From the NCBI GenBank assembly GCA_040754335.1, contig JBFMCV010000002.1:124001-188000 (forward strand): 64,000 bases of DNA. Reading direction: 5' to 3'. Origin of the DNA: Thermodesulfobacteriota bacterium. Its GTDB lineage: Bacteria; Desulfobacterota_D; UBA1144; Nemesobacterales; UBA2774. This document shows, one piece after another, positions 52,143 through 61,740 of this stretch. Every line of letters begins with the position of its first letter. Position 1 is the first letter of the stretch. A model generated the notes under the pieces. It searched no databases. It saw only the letters and a list, made by a program, of their open reading frames with translations, and was not told the DNA's origin. A program made the position numbers and the translations under genes.

Positions 52143-53552
52143 TCAACTCCTTATTATCAGCTGGTATATGATCCCCGCCGCGGCGCTGACCGCGAGCGTC
52201 CTAAGCATCCCGAATTTGAAACGGAAGAGGAGCAGGAAGGCTCCGACCGCTATCAGCGTCGAAACGATATTGATAGTTTTCAAATCGGGGACGAGAAGCC
52301 TTATCCCGGAGATATTTATCTCGTCGACGCTGCCGAAGAGCGTGTGCAGGGAAAACCACACCGCGAGGTTGAAAATGACTCCCACTACGGCGGCCGTGAT
52401 CGCCGAGAGCGCGCAGCTTAGCGATTTCCTTCCCCTGAGATATTCGATGTAGGGAGCGCCGAGGAAAATCCACAGGAAACACGGGACGAACGTAACCCAG
52501 GTGGTCAGTACGGAGCCGAGCACGCCGGCGAGCAAGGGGTCGAGTCCGCCCGGGTTCCGGTATGCGCCCATGAACCCCACGAACTGCAGCACCATGATCA
52601 AGGGGCCGGGAGTCGTCTCGGCCATCCCGAGTCCGTCGAGCATCTCGCCCGGCTTCAGCCATCCGTACGTGTTTACAGCTTCCTGGGCTATGTAAGCGAG
52701 CACGGCGTATGCGCCGCCGAAGGTCACGACCGCGGCCTTGCTGAAGAAGACGCCCTCTTTCACGAAGACGCTCTCCATGCCGAGAAAAATTATCAGGGCC
52801 GCGACAGGACCGAGCCACAGGGGCAGCCATACGGCGATTACTTTCAAAGCGCGCGAGAGCGAGGGTTGCGTATGACCCGCGACTCCGTCAGTGATGACGA
52901 AACCGTCCTCATCTCCCGTTTGTCCCCCGCTCTGAGAGCCGTGCCCCCTGATGACGTAAAATACATCTTCACGGATCTTCCCTCCTATGAATCCTGTCAG
53001 ACCCGCGCCGAGTACGATCAGGGGGAAGGGCACGTTGAAGAAAAATATGGCGGCGAAGGCCAGTCCCGCGAGGGCGACCATAACGTTATTCCTGAGCGCG
53101 CGTTTTCCTATGCGTATCACGGCCTCGACAACCACGGCCATCACCGCGGGCTTGAGTCCGAAGAAGAGCGCTTCGACGAAAGTCGTGTCCTGAAATTCGG
53201 CGTAGAGGATGCTCAATGCCATGATGGAGATAAATCCGGGAAGGACGAAGAGTGTCCCGGCCGTCAGGCCGCCGCGGGTCTTGTGTAGGAGCCATCCGAT
53301 GTAGGTTGCGAGCTGCTGGGCTTCGGGGCCCGGAAGCAGCATGCAGTAGTTGAGCGCGTGGAGGAACCTGCTTTCGCTTATCCACCTCTTTTCCTCGACG
53401 AGTATGCGGTGCATCACTGCGATCTGACCGGCCGGCCCGCCGAAGCTATGGACGGCTACCCTGACCCAGACGCGCAGCGCTTCTCCGAATGTGACGGAGT
53501 GAGTTGATGTATCGGGTTCGTGATTTTTCGAATGGCTGGGGTTCGGGCTCAT
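52143..53552 (-). CDS. chrA: Chromate-transporter family protein (ChrA, long chain)
   Basis: 469 residues, two homologous CHR halves. The first has VHSFGGPAGQIAVMH, LNYCMLLPGPEAQQLATYIGW; the second has FGGAYAVLAYIAQEA and GLGMAETTPGPLIMVLQFVGF. About 10-12 membrane segments. Members export chromate or other oxyanions such as sulfate by proton antiport. A soluble stretch (HGSQSGGQTGDEDG) links the halves. It converges with the PadR/haem-lipoprotein unit. True chromate resistance is not proved by sequence. Confidence 0.93.
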   Translation of the reverse strand: MSPNPSHSKNHEPDTSTHSVTFGEALRVWVRVAVHSFGGPAGQIAVMHRILVEEKRWISESRFLHALNYCMLLPGPEAQQLATYIGWLLHKTRGGLTAGTLFVLPGFISIMALSILYAEFQDTTFVEALFFGLKPAVMAVVVEAVIRIGKRALRNNVMVALAGLAFAAIFFFNVPFPLIVLGAGLTGFIGGKIREDVFYVIRGHGSQSGGQTGDEDGFVITDGVAGHTQPSLSRALKVIAVWLPLWLGPVAALIIFLGMESVFVKEGVFFSKAAVVTFGGAYAVLAYIAQEAVNTYGWLKPGEMLDGLGMAETTPGPLIMVLQFVGFMGAYRNPGGLDPLLAGVLGSVLTTWVTFVPCFLWIFLGAPYIEYLRGRKSLSCALSAITAAVVGVIFNLAVWFSLHTLFGSVDEINISGIRLLVPDLKTINIVSTLIAVGAFLLLFRFKFGMLRTLAVSAAAGIIYQLIIRS

Positions 53553-53744
53553 GGCGCGTGTTCGTCGAATTCAATACCGTACAATCTAATTCGATCTTAC
53601 ACAATAATTGTAAATTAAGCATGAACTCCGCCCATTCTCCATAACTCCCCAGCCTTCCTTTAAAATCAGACTCTTAAATGTTAAAATCCTACCCAGGAGA
53701 GGCGGCCTGTTTCGCGCGGGACAGGTTCTTTAACGGAGGGCAGG

Positions 53745-54707
53745 ATGGTTTTATTCCTTGGAGAGGAGGACATAAGGCAGATCCTCACCATGTCCGACGC
53801 CATCAAGGTGCTTGAGGAAACGTTCAGGCAGCAGGGGCTCGGAAACATTATAAATCAGCCGAGGCAGAGGGTAAGGACCGACGTGAGCATGCTCCATTAC
53901 CTGGCGGGGGCGCTACCCCATCTGGGCGTCATGGGCTACAAGGCCTATACCTCCTCGAAGGCGGGCATCAAGTTCAGGGTGTTCCTGCACGATATGGAGA
54001 CTGGGGAGCTGCTGTCCATAATGGACGGGAACTACATGGGCATGATGAGGACGGGGGCGGTGTCGGGCGTGGCTACGAAGTACATGGCCAGGGACGACGT
54101 GAGCCGCGCCTGCATATACGGGGCGGGATGGCAGGCGAGGGGGCAGCTCCTCGCTGTGTGCGCCGTAAGGAATGTGAAGAGGATAAGCGTGTACAGCAGG
54201 AACGCCGGACAGAGGGAGGCGTTCTCTAAAGAAATGGAGAAGCAGCTCCGGATACCGGTCGCGCCTGTCGCGTCGGCTGAAGAAGCCGCAAGGGACGCCG
54301 ACTGCGTAATCACCGCGACGTCGTCGTTCGAGCCTGTGTTCAGGGGGGAATGGCTCGCGAAGGGGACGCACATAAACGCGATAGGCGGGAATTTCCTCTT
54401 CAAGAGAGAGCTCGACGAGAGGGCGGTCAGGGCGGCGGATATAATAGTGGTCGAGTCGCTCGAGCAGACGAAGATAGAGGCGGGAGAGTTCCTGCCGCTC
54501 ATTGAAAAAGGGACGCTAAGGTGGTCCCGCGTCGCCGAGCTCGGCGACGTGGTCGCGGGGAAGGCGAAGGGGAGGACGAGGGACGAGGACGTCACCCTCT
54601 TCAAGTCGCTCGGCATAGCGGTCGAGGACATGGCGGTAGCCGCGCACGTGTACAAGGTCGCGAAAGGTGCGGGAATGGGCGTGAAGCTCGATATGCCTTC
54701 TAATTGA
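53745..54707 (+). CDS. Ornithine cyclodeaminase / mu-crystallin family protein
   Basis: 320 residues. Family segments MLHYLAGALPHLGVMGYKAY, NYMGMMRTGAVSGVATKYMAR and the Rossmann loop CIYGAGWQARGQL are present. Members include ornithine cyclodeaminase, alanine dehydrogenase (archaeal type) and ketimine reductases. The substrate cannot be named. AGG-rich codons match the neighbouring genes. mtnP follows after 63 bases on the same strand. Confidence 0.9.
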   Translation: MVLFLGEEDIRQILTMSDAIKVLEETFRQQGLGNIINQPRQRVRTDVSMLHYLAGALPHLGVMGYKAYTSSKAGIKFRVFLHDMETGELLSIMDGNYMGMMRTGAVSGVATKYMARDDVSRACIYGAGWQARGQLLAVCAVRNVKRISVYSRNAGQREAFSKEMEKQLRIPVAPVASAEEAARDADCVITATSSFEPVFRGEWLAKGTHINAIGGNFLFKRELDERAVRAADIIVVESLEQTKIEAGEFLPLIEKGTLRWSRVAELGDVVAGKAKGRTRDEDVTLFKSLGIAVEDMAVAAHVYKVAKGAGMGVKLDMPSN

Positions 54708-54770
54708 GCGTGGGCTCACCGCACAGTCCGTACGGATTCATACTGGCAAATAACATATACAGAGGCGAAA

Positions 54771-55625
54771 ATGAAAACAGTCGGAATTATCGGGGGGAGC
54801 GGGCTATACGCTCTCGAGGGCGTCACCGAGGTCGAGACCGTGAAGGTGGACACGCCCTGGGGCAAGCCTTCCGACGACCCCGCCGTGGGCGAGCTCGGCG
54901 ACACCAGGCTCGTATTCCTGCCCCGGCACGGCAAGGGGCACAAGCTCATGCCGTCCGAGATAAACTACCGCGCGAACATATATGCGATGAAGATGCTCGG
55001 GGCGGAATGGATAATATCGGTGAGCGCGGTCGGGAGCATGAGGGAGGAGATTGCGCCCGGACACATAGTCATACCCTCACAGTTCTACGACCACACGAAG
55101 ACGAGGGCGTCCACGTTCTTCGGGGAGGGCATAGCGGCCCACGTATCCATGGCCGACCCGGTGTGCCCGCTTCTCTCCCGCGCGCTCTACGATGCCGCGC
55201 TTTCGGCAGGCGCCACGGTGCACAAGGACGCTACGTATATCTGCATGGAAGGGCCGCAGTTCTCGTCCCGCGCCGAGAGCAACATATACAGGAAGTGGGG
55301 CGTCGACGTGATAGGCATGACCAATATGCCCGAGGCGAAGCTTGCGCGCGAAGCCGAGATTTGCTATTCTACACTTGCACTATCGACGGACTATGACTGC
55401 TGGCACGAGCACCACGGCGACGTTACGGTGGACGACGTGATAGAGACGCTCATGAACAACGTAGCTCTCGCCAGGAAGGTTATCGTAAAAGCCCTGCCAG
55501 AGATAAGCGAGGCGAGGAACTGCCCCTGCCCGAGGTCGTTAGAGAACGCCATAATCACTTCACGCGATTCAATCACACCCGAGGTTAAAGAGAGACTCGG
55601 ACTACTCATAAAGAGGTACGTATAA
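54771..55625 (+). CDS. mtnP: S-methyl-5'-thioadenosine phosphorylase
   Basis: 284 residues. Phosphate loop IIGGSGLY, then RHGKGHKLMPSEINYRANI, SAVGSMREEIAPG, CMEGPQFSSRAESNIYRKWG and IGMTNMPEAKLAREAEICY identify the MTAP group of purine phosphorylases. It splits methylthioadenosine into adenine and methylthioribose-1-phosphate. Its stop overlaps the ATG of the PfkB-family kinase (TAATG), so the kinase is translationally coupled. Confidence 0.95.
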   Translation: MKTVGIIGGSGLYALEGVTEVETVKVDTPWGKPSDDPAVGELGDTRLVFLPRHGKGHKLMPSEINYRANIYAMKMLGAEWIISVSAVGSMREEIAPGHIVIPSQFYDHTKTRASTFFGEGIAAHVSMADPVCPLLSRALYDAALSAGATVHKDATYICMEGPQFSSRAESNIYRKWGVDVIGMTNMPEAKLAREAEICYSTLALSTDYDCWHEHHGDVTVDDVIETLMNNVALARKVIVKALPEISEARNCPCPRSLENAIITSRDSITPEVKERLGLLIKRYV

Positions 55626-56527
55626 TGAAGCTTCTTGTCGTCGGATCAATCGCTCTCGATACCGTGGAGACCCCTTTCGGAAGAGAGGAAAATATACTTG
55701 GAGGGTCGGCGTCTTATTTCTCACTCGCGGCGAGCATGTTCACGGACGTCTGCGCCGTCGCGGTAGTAGGAAAGGATTTTCCGGAGGAGCATCTGGACCT
55801 CTTCAGGTCGAAGGGGATAGAGCTTAACGGAGTCAAGAGGGAAGAAGGCCGGACGTTCAGGTGGGAAGGGAAATACGGATACGACCTCGGGGACCCGGAG
55901 ACCCTCGGCACGCACCTGAACGTGTTCGAGAACTTCAAGCCTGTGCTTCCGGAGGAGTACAGGAACATAGAATACATATTCCTCGCCAACATCGACCCCG
56001 AGCTCCAGCTGAGCGTACTCGAGCAGATAAGAAGCCCCAAGCTCGTCGCGTGCGACACCATGAACTACTGGATCGAGAACAAGCCCGAGGCGCTCAAGGA
56101 AGTGATAAAACGCGTGGACATACTGATGCTGAACGATTCCGAGACGAGGATACTCGCGAAAGAGCCCAGGATCACTCACGCCGCGAGGACGGTCCTCGAT
56201 CTCGGCCCCAAGGTGCTCATCGTGAAGAGGGGAGAGTACGGAGCGCTGATGTTCTCCAAGGAGGGCATCTTCTGGGCGCCGAGCTACCCGCTCGAGGAAG
56301 TGATCGACCCTACAGGGGCGGGGGATTCGTTCGCGGGCGGGTTCATGGGGTTCATAGCCGGACAGAATATCGCCGACCACGTGGGGTACAAGACCGCGGT
56401 CGTTTTCGGGAGCGTCATAGCCTCGTTTACCGTCGAGAATTTCAGCGTGAGGAGACTGGCTCAGCTGAAGAGGACCGACGTCGACAAGAGGTTCACCGCG
56501 TTCCTTCAGTTATCGAGGCTCGATTGA
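55625..56527 (+). CDS. PfkB-family carbohydrate/nucleoside kinase
   Basis: 300 residues. ATP-binding and catalytic motif DPTGAGDSFAGGFMG (aspartate base included) near residue 225 is the PfkB hallmark. GGSASYFSLA lies at the N-terminus. Sugar, nucleoside or adenosine kinases share this fold. Coupling to mtnP suggests a role in methylthioadenosine or adenosine salvage, but this is only an inference. The next gene starts one base after the stop. Confidence 0.9.
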   Translation: MKLLVVGSIALDTVETPFGREENILGGSASYFSLAASMFTDVCAVAVVGKDFPEEHLDLFRSKGIELNGVKREEGRTFRWEGKYGYDLGDPETLGTHLNVFENFKPVLPEEYRNIEYIFLANIDPELQLSVLEQIRSPKLVACDTMNYWIENKPEALKEVIKRVDILMLNDSETRILAKEPRITHAARTVLDLGPKVLIVKRGEYGALMFSKEGIFWAPSYPLEEVIDPTGAGDSFAGGFMGFIAGQNIADHVGYKTAVVFGSVIASFTVENFSVRRLAQLKRTDVDKRFTAFLQLSRLD

Positions 56528-56528
56528 G

Positions 56529-57296
56529 ATGAAATACGCCCTGCTGACGACGTTCATAGTTTCCGCGATGCTCCTCTCCTGCGGGGGAGGAAAGAAGAAA
56601 GCGGACGTCGAAGTCGACGAGACCAAGACGTTCGAGAACCAGAAGGCGCTCGCGGCGGCCTCCTCATGGAGGGGGAATTTCCCCCAGGCCTTGAAGGAGA
56701 TAGAGGCTGCCGAGAAGATAAACGACAAGGACCCGGACGTGTATGTGATAAAAGGCGCCATATACATGGGGCTCAAGGAATATCCCAAGGCCGAGCAGAA
56801 TTACAGGAAGGCGCTCAGCCTGAGCCCCGACTATACGCCGGCGCACTTCAACCTCTGCGGACTCTACCTCATACAAAAGAATTACGACCAGGTCATCTCG
56901 GAATGCGGGCTCGTCGTCGCGGACCCGACCTACAAGGCGAGGGCGAACGCTTACACCAACATAGGCATAGCTTATTTCAACAAGGGCGATATGGCCAAGG
57001 CGAGGGAGAATTACGAGCAGGCATTGAAGCTCAACCCCTCGTTCGTCTACGCGCACAACGAAATGGGGAAGCTCTATATGTCCACCGGAAGATACGGCGA
57101 AGCGGCAACGGAATTCAAACAGGCCGTGGACGGTTATCCCACTTATGACGAGGCTTACTACAACCTCGGTCTCGCTTACCTCAAGCTCAACGACAACGTG
57201 AACGCGTGCGAGGCGTTCAGGAAAGTAGTGGCGATCTCGCCTAACTCCGAATTCGGAGTCAATTCCAACCGTTATATCAATACGGTCTGCAACTGA
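56529..57296 (+). CDS. TPR lipoprotein
   Basis: 255 residues. Signal peptide MKYALLTTFIVSAMLLSC|G with lipobox LLSC|G (C17). Five or six TPR units follow (PQALKEIEAAEKINDKDPDV; KAEQNYRKALSLSPDYTPAH; KARENYEQALKLNPSFVYAH; EAATEFKQAVDGYPTYDEAY). The architecture resembles PilF/PilW or BamD-type scaffolds, but pilus or Bam genes are not nearby. It begins one base after the PfkB stop, so it is co-transcribed. Confidence 0.88.
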   Translation: MKYALLTTFIVSAMLLSCGGGKKKADVEVDETKTFENQKALAAASSWRGNFPQALKEIEAAEKINDKDPDVYVIKGAIYMGLKEYPKAEQNYRKALSLSPDYTPAHFNLCGLYLIQKNYDQVISECGLVVADPTYKARANAYTNIGIAYFNKGDMAKARENYEQALKLNPSFVYAHNEMGKLYMSTGRYGEAATEFKQAVDGYPTYDEAYYNLGLAYLKLNDNVNACEAFRKVVAISPNSEFGVNSNRYINTVCN

Positions 57297-57416
57297 GGGT
57301 GAGGGTGCACCTAAAACAACAGAATCAGTCATCCTGAACCCTGAAAAGATCCTGAAATAAATCCTGAACTTGTTTCAGGAAAGCCGCTCCTACAGCATTA
57401 CAGTGGGAAAGGGATT
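57297..57416. repeat. Dispersed repeats downstream of the TPR lipoprotein gene
   Basis: TCCTGAAA/TTTCAGGA (57353-57384) forms a hairpin, followed by AAAGCCGCTCCTACA (also at 34710). GGGTGAGGGTGCACCTAAAA at 57297 recurs with changes near 63546. Confidence 0.65.
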
Positions 57417-58877
57417 TCACTTATTGTTCTTTATCTTCTCCGCAAGCGACGAGGTGGACATGCCTTCGATAAGGGGGATTATCGCTACCCGCCCCCCAAG
57501 GCTCTCGACGAAATCCCCGCCTATTATATCTTCCCGCCTGTAGTCGCCGCCCTTTACCAGAACGTCGGGCTTTAACTCTTTTATGAGCTCGAGAGGCGTG
57601 TCTTCCCCGAATACGCAGATGTAGTCGACGCAGTCGAGAGCCGCGAGCAGGAGCGCGCGGTCTTCCTCGCCTATGTACGGCCTGCCCGGTCCTTTGAGCT
57701 TCCTCACCGATCTGTCGCTGTTTATGGCCACTACGAGCGCGTCCCCGAGCTTCCTCGCCTCTCTCAACAGCCTCAGGTGTCCCGTATGGAAGAGGTCGAA
57801 GCACCCGTTCGTGAAGACGACCTTCCTCCCCTTCGCTCTCAGGCCCGCGAGAGTCTTCGCCAGAGCGCCGCGCGTGCGGATCTTGCCCTTTTCCTTCTGC
57901 TCCTCCCGAGCGAAATAGGCTTCGAGGTCGGCCTTCGTCACGCTCGCAGTCCCTATGCGGCTCACCACTATGCCCGCTGCCGCGTTCGCGATCTTCACCG
58001 ACTCCCCGAGCAGGGAGGAGGCGATGTACGAGAGGGTGAAGACGCTCGCGGCCGTATCCCCTGCGCCTGTGACGTCGAACACCTCGACGGGGTGTGAAGG
58101 CACAGTTCCCGACTCCCCGTGTCTGGAGAAATAACTTATGCCGTCCGCGCCGCGCGTAATGAGGACGAAACCGGCTTCGGTCTGCTTCATTATAATCTCA
58201 GCCGCTTTCCCGAGCGTCAGCTCATCCGTGATTTTTATCCCCGAGGCGGTCTCGGCTTCTCTAAGGTTAGGCGTGATCGCATCCGCTCCCCGGTACTTCT
58301 GGTAATTCTTCCCCTTCGGGTCGACCGTTACGAATATTCGGGATTTTTTCGCGAGCTCTATCACGCGGGAGACGAGTGTATCCGTCAGGACGCCCTTGGA
58401 GTAGTCGGAGATTATTATTCCCCTGGGCTTGAATTCTCTCACGGCGCGCTCTATGGATTTCATGAGCGCCTTATCGACGCTTCCGTGCGGGTGCGCGTCG
58501 ACCTCCTTGTCCATGCGCGCTATCTGCTGGTTCCCGGCTATGAGCCTCGTCTTGGATGTCGTCGGCTTGGCCCGGTCGCGGACTATTCCGCCCGTGCCTA
58601 TGTCGTGCTCCCTGAGGAAATGAACGATCTCGTCGCCCTCCCGGTCTTTCCCCAGACTGCCTGCGAGCTCGACCTTCGCGCCTAATGTTCTCAGATTGAC
58701 CGCGACGTTCCCCGCGCCTCCCGGTGCGCACGCTTCTTCCGTCACCCTGAGCACCGGAACGGGCGCTTCCGGGGAGATCCTCTCGACCGTGCCCCTCACA
58801 TGCCTGTCGAGCATGATGTCCCCGACGACGAGCACCTTCTGCCTGCCGAAACGCTTGAGTATCTCTGCGATGCGCAT
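57417..58877 (-). CDS. hldE: Bifunctional heptose-7-phosphate kinase / heptose-1-phosphate adenylyltransferase
   Basis: 486 residues. Residues 1-320 are a PfkB-type kinase ([37 protein letters not shown]). Residues 345-486 are a cytidylyltransferase-fold domain ([15 protein letters not shown] with the HxGH motif, [21 protein letters not shown]). Together they make ADP-heptose for lipopolysaccharide core, supporting a Gram-negative envelope. AAGGA is placed before the ATG. Divergent from the PHP phosphatase gene. Confidence 0.97.
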   Translation of the reverse strand: MRIAEILKRFGRQKVLVVGDIMLDRHVRGTVERISPEAPVPVLRVTEEACAPGGAGNVAVNLRTLGAKVELAGSLGKDREGDEIVHFLREHDIGTGGIVRDRAKPTTSKTRLIAGNQQIARMDKEVDAHPHGSVDKALMKSIERAVREFKPRGIIISDYSKGVLTDTLVSRVIELAKKSRIFVTVDPKGKNYQKYRGADAITPNLREAETASGIKITDELTLGKAAEIIMKQTEAGFVLITRGADGISYFSRHGESGTVPSHPVEVFDVTGAGDTAASVFTLSYIASSLLGESVKIANAAAGIVVSRIGTASVTKADLEAYFAREEQKEKGKIRTRGALAKTLAGLRAKGRKVVFTNGCFDLFHTGHLRLLREARKLGDALVVAINSDRSVRKLKGPGRPYIGEEDRALLLAALDCVDYICVFGEDTPLELIKELKPDVLVKGGDYRREDIIGGDFVESLGGRVAIIPLIEGMSTSSLAEKIKNNK

Positions 58878-58998
58878 GTTATCCGGTTCCTTCGGTTATA
58901 TTTATTTGCCCTAAATCATTCCTATTATAATGAAGTTCCAAATTGCTGTAAAATTATGAAGGTTTACGACACGTTTTCCTTGTATATACTTCTACGGG

Positions 58999-59724
58999 AT
59001 GATCGACATACACTGCCACCTTCTGCCGAACATAGACGACGGTCCCAAGAGCTGGGAAGAGAGCATAGAGATGGTCAGGATCGCGTGCGGGGACGGGATA
59101 AGGGGTGCCGTCACTACGCCTCACTGGATACAGGGCACGAACTGGCAGCCGAGCCCGGATACCGTGAGGGGCCTCGTAGAGGAGTTCAACGTCAGGATCA
59201 GGAACGAGGGCCTCGATTTCGAGGTGTATCCGGGGATGGAGATAGGTATCATCCCGGACCTGCCCAGGGTTCTCTCGAACGGAGACGTGCTCACCCTCGC
59301 CGAGAGCGATTTCATACTCATCGAGATACCGTTCTACAACCTCCCGCTCGGGATCGAAGAGGTCATATTCGGTCTCGAGTCAATGGGGAAGACGGCGGTG
59401 CTCGCTCACCCGGAGCGTAACCGCGAGTATCAGGGGACGCCCAGGAGGATAATGGACCTCGTAGGCATGGGGGCTCTCGTGCAGGTGACGGCTTCGAGCT
59501 TGACAGGCGGGTTCGGGGACGCGGCCAGGAGCTGCTCGATCGAGTTCGCGAAGCTGGGCGTGCTCCATTTCGTCTCGTCGGACGCGCATTCGAAGAAGCA
59601 CAGGACGCCTGTCGTATCGAACGGCCTTGCTGTTATAGAGAAGAAGATCGGAAGGGAAGCGGTCGACGATATAGTTTCCAATACCTATCAGATAATCAAG
59701 GGCAAATCCCGCGCGACGGGATGA
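58999..59724 (+). CDS. PHP-type tyrosine phosphatase, CpsB/YwqE-like
   Basis: 241 residues. Metal-binding motifs of the PHP fold: MIDIHCHLLPNIDDGP, TTPHWIQG, PGMEIG, LAHPERNREYQG and SSDAHSKKHRTP. Family members dephosphorylate tyrosine autokinases that control capsule or exopolysaccharide export. No kinase or polysaccharide cluster is in this window, so the partner must be elsewhere. It is divergent from hldE, consistent with an envelope-polysaccharide theme. Confidence 0.9.
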   Translation: MIDIHCHLLPNIDDGPKSWEESIEMVRIACGDGIRGAVTTPHWIQGTNWQPSPDTVRGLVEEFNVRIRNEGLDFEVYPGMEIGIIPDLPRVLSNGDVLTLAESDFILIEIPFYNLPLGIEEVIFGLESMGKTAVLAHPERNREYQGTPRRIMDLVGMGALVQVTASSLTGGFGDAARSCSIEFAKLGVLHFVSSDAHSKKHRTPVVSNGLAVIEKKIGREAVDDIVSNTYQIIKGKSRATG

Positions 59725-59745
59725 GTGTGCCCGCCTTATCGCCCG

Positions 59746-60036
59746 CTATTCAGCTTTCGAGTGCTGGAGGAACTTGAGCCTCAGGTTGTATAGGATGTCG
59801 TCGAGGAGCTTGTCCTCGTCCTCGTCGAGGTTCCCGGTCGTCTTGTCCTTTATTATCTCGAGTATCTCGATCGTGTGCTTTGCGGCGGGTATGTTGACGC
59901 TCCGCGACCTCGATTCCGGGTCGGGTATCTCGCCCATATGTATCAGCGAGGACGCGTTCAGCGAAAGTATGAACGCCGAGAAGTCCATCTTGAGCTCTCC
60001 CGAGCCCTTGGTCTTGGATTTCGTTTCATCGCTCAT
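59746..60036 (-). CDS. DUF1844 domain protein
   Basis: 96 residues from ATG at 60036, which has GGAGGAGG seven bases upstream. It fits DUF1844: MDFSAFILSLNASSLIHMGEIPDP then an AKHTIEILEIIKDKTTGNLD helix and a C-terminal ILYNLRLKFL. Small and helical, probably cytoplasmic. Function is unknown. The frame continues upstream to 60132, but that part does not look coding. It lies next to the dnaJ-like gene. Confidence 0.88.
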   Translation of the reverse strand: MSDETKSKTKGSGELKMDFSAFILSLNASSLIHMGEIPDPESRSRSVNIPAAKHTIEILEIIKDKTTGNLDEDEDKLLDDILYNLRLKFLQHSKAE

Positions 60037-60134
60037 TTTTGTTTCCTCCTCCGGCTTTGCCCGCTCTCCCGCATAGATGTTTTTCGGCGCGAAGCACGGG
60101 AACGGGGCCGCACGCCCAGCGTCCGGAGACATTA

Positions 60135-61130
60135 TTATCTCATATACCTGCCGAATTTCACCCTCGGGTTATAGGGGTGCGATCTTTCGAGCTCTTCGAA
60201 CCTCTTCCTGTCTTCCTCGCTTATCTCCTCGGGCATCGCTATCTTTATCTCGATGTACTGGTCGCCCCTGGCCTTTGTCTTAAGGTTCGTGACGCCCTTG
60301 CCCTTAAGTCTCAGTTTGGTTCCGCTCTGCACTCCGGGCGGGATCGCCATTTCAGCGGTCCCGTCGATGGTCGGCACCTCTATCTTCTTGCCGAGCGCGG
60401 CTTCGTAGACCGTCACCGGTACTTCGAGGTATATGTCGTCGCCCTTTCTGCTGAATATCGGATGCGGCTTCACCTTCACCCTGAGATAGAGGTCTCCCTT
60501 CGTGCTCCCCCGCGCCTCTCCCTTGCCCTGGACGCGTATCCTTGAGCCGTTGTCGACGCCTGCGGGGATCCTGACTGAGAGCTTCTCGGTCTCGACCCCC
60601 TCCTGCTTCTGCCTGCTTATGGACAGGTCCCTGACGCCGCCCTTGATCGCGGTGTCGAAGTCTATCTCGATCTGGTATTCGAGGTCCCTCCCCCTCGCGG
60701 GCCTTTCCTTGGTCACGGTGCTGAAAATGTCCCTGAACGCCTCGCCCCTGCTCCTGCCGGGCCTTCCTTCGCCGGCGAAACCGAATATGTCCTTGAATAT
60801 GTCCTCGAACCCCGAGAAATCGTTCGCGCTGTAGCTGTACTCGTACGCCTGCCCTCCGGGCGTCTCCCCGGCACGCCTCCAGGTGGTCCTGCCCCCGGGC
60901 CTGAACTCCGCAGAGCCGAACATGTCGTAGGTCTTCCGCTTCTCCTCGTCCGAGAGCACCTCGTGCGCCTCCTGCACCTCTTTGAATTTCTCCTCGGCGT
61001 CCTTGTTGTCGGGGTTGAGGTCTGGGTGGTATTTCCGGGCGAGGCTCCTGTAGGCCTTTTTAATCTCTTCTTTTGTCGCGCTTTTCGATACGCCCAATAT
61101 CTTGTAGTAGTCTTTAACCGTCGATGCCAT
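60135..61130 (-). CDS. DnaJ-like co-chaperone (CbpA type, no zinc finger)
   Basis: 331 residues. The J domain ([38 protein letters not shown] motif included) is followed by a glycine/aromatic-rich linker ([21 protein letters not shown]) and the two-part C-terminal substrate-binding region ([38 protein letters not shown]). The DnaJ cysteine zinc centre is absent, as in CbpA. It delivers clients to DnaK. hsp20 lies 66 bases upstream on the same strand, so they may share stress regulation. Confidence 0.93.
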   Translation of the reverse strand: MASTVKDYYKILGVSKSATKEEIKKAYRSLARKYHPDLNPDNKDAEEKFKEVQEAHEVLSDEEKRKTYDMFGSAEFRPGGRTTWRRAGETPGGQAYEYSYSANDFSGFEDIFKDIFGFAGEGRPGRSRGEAFRDIFSTVTKERPARGRDLEYQIEIDFDTAIKGGVRDLSISRQKQEGVETEKLSVRIPAGVDNGSRIRVQGKGEARGSTKGDLYLRVKVKPHPIFSRKGDDIYLEVPVTVYEAALGKKIEVPTIDGTAEMAIPPGVQSGTKLRLKGKGVTNLKTKARGDQYIEIKIAMPEEISEEDRKRFEELERSHPYNPRVKFGRYMR

Positions 61131-61196
61131 TTATATTGTCTGGGGGCTATTCCGTCCTCCCGGCCGGGGCCGGACAAGGACAGAATAGCCATAAAC

Positions 61197-61649
61197 TCAT
61201 TTTACGTCAATCGTGATCTGTTTCGGCTTTGCCTCTTCCTTCTTGGGTAAATGGAGATCGAGGATGCCGTTATTAAAGGTAGCCTTGATTTTATTCGCGT
61301 CAACATTGTTGGGAAGCGAGAAGCTCCTCACGAACCTGCCGTAGGACCTCTCTATCCTGATGTAATTTTCCCTGGGGACCTTCTCCTCGAACTTCTTCTC
61401 CCCCTTTATCGTGAGCGTGCCGTCCTTGAGGTCGATCTCTATGTCTTCCTTATTTACGCCCGGCAGATCGGCCGTGACCACGAACTCCTCACCGGTGTCG
61501 TGTATGTCCACGGCAGGCGCCCACGCGCCCCTCATGAGGTCTTCGTCCCCTTCCGCCGCACCTCTCAGCGTATCGTCGAAGAGCCTGTTGATCCGGTCCT
61601 GAAGGGAACCGAAGTCTCTCCAGGGATCGAACGTCCTTAAAGTTCTCAT
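61197..61649 (-). CDS. Hsp20 family small heat-shock protein
   Basis: 150 residues. The alpha-crystallin domain spans about 45-135 (AVDIHDTGEEFVVTADLPGV, IEIDLKDGTLTIKGEKK, RSFSLPNNVDANKIKATFNNGILDLHLPK) and ends in a basic ITIDVK tail. It holds unfolded proteins. AAGGAGGGAATTAAG precedes the ATG. A candidate promoter lies upstream at 61684-61712. Confidence 0.94.
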   Translation of the reverse strand: MRTLRTFDPWRDFGSLQDRINRLFDDTLRGAAEGDEDLMRGAWAPAVDIHDTGEEFVVTADLPGVNKEDIEIDLKDGTLTIKGEKKFEEKVPRENYIRIERSYGRFVRSFSLPNNVDANKIKATFNNGILDLHLPKKEEAKPKQITIDVK

Positions 61650-61683
61650 CTTAATTCCCTCCTTGTATGTTGATTTATAACCA

Positions 61684-61712
61684 TAAAATAATCATCGGAG
61701 GGTTCGAGTCAA
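61684..61712 (-). promoter_or_regulatory. Candidate promoter of hsp20/dnaJ-like unit
   Basis: On the minus strand CTTGACT (TTGACT at 61712-61707) and ATTTTA (61689-61684) are 17 bases apart. The CTTGA start is compatible with a sigma-32 or sigma-70 -35 box. No CIRCE element is seen. Confidence 0.45.
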
Positions 61713-61740
61713 GCCGGATTTATATGAAAATAGACTGTGG

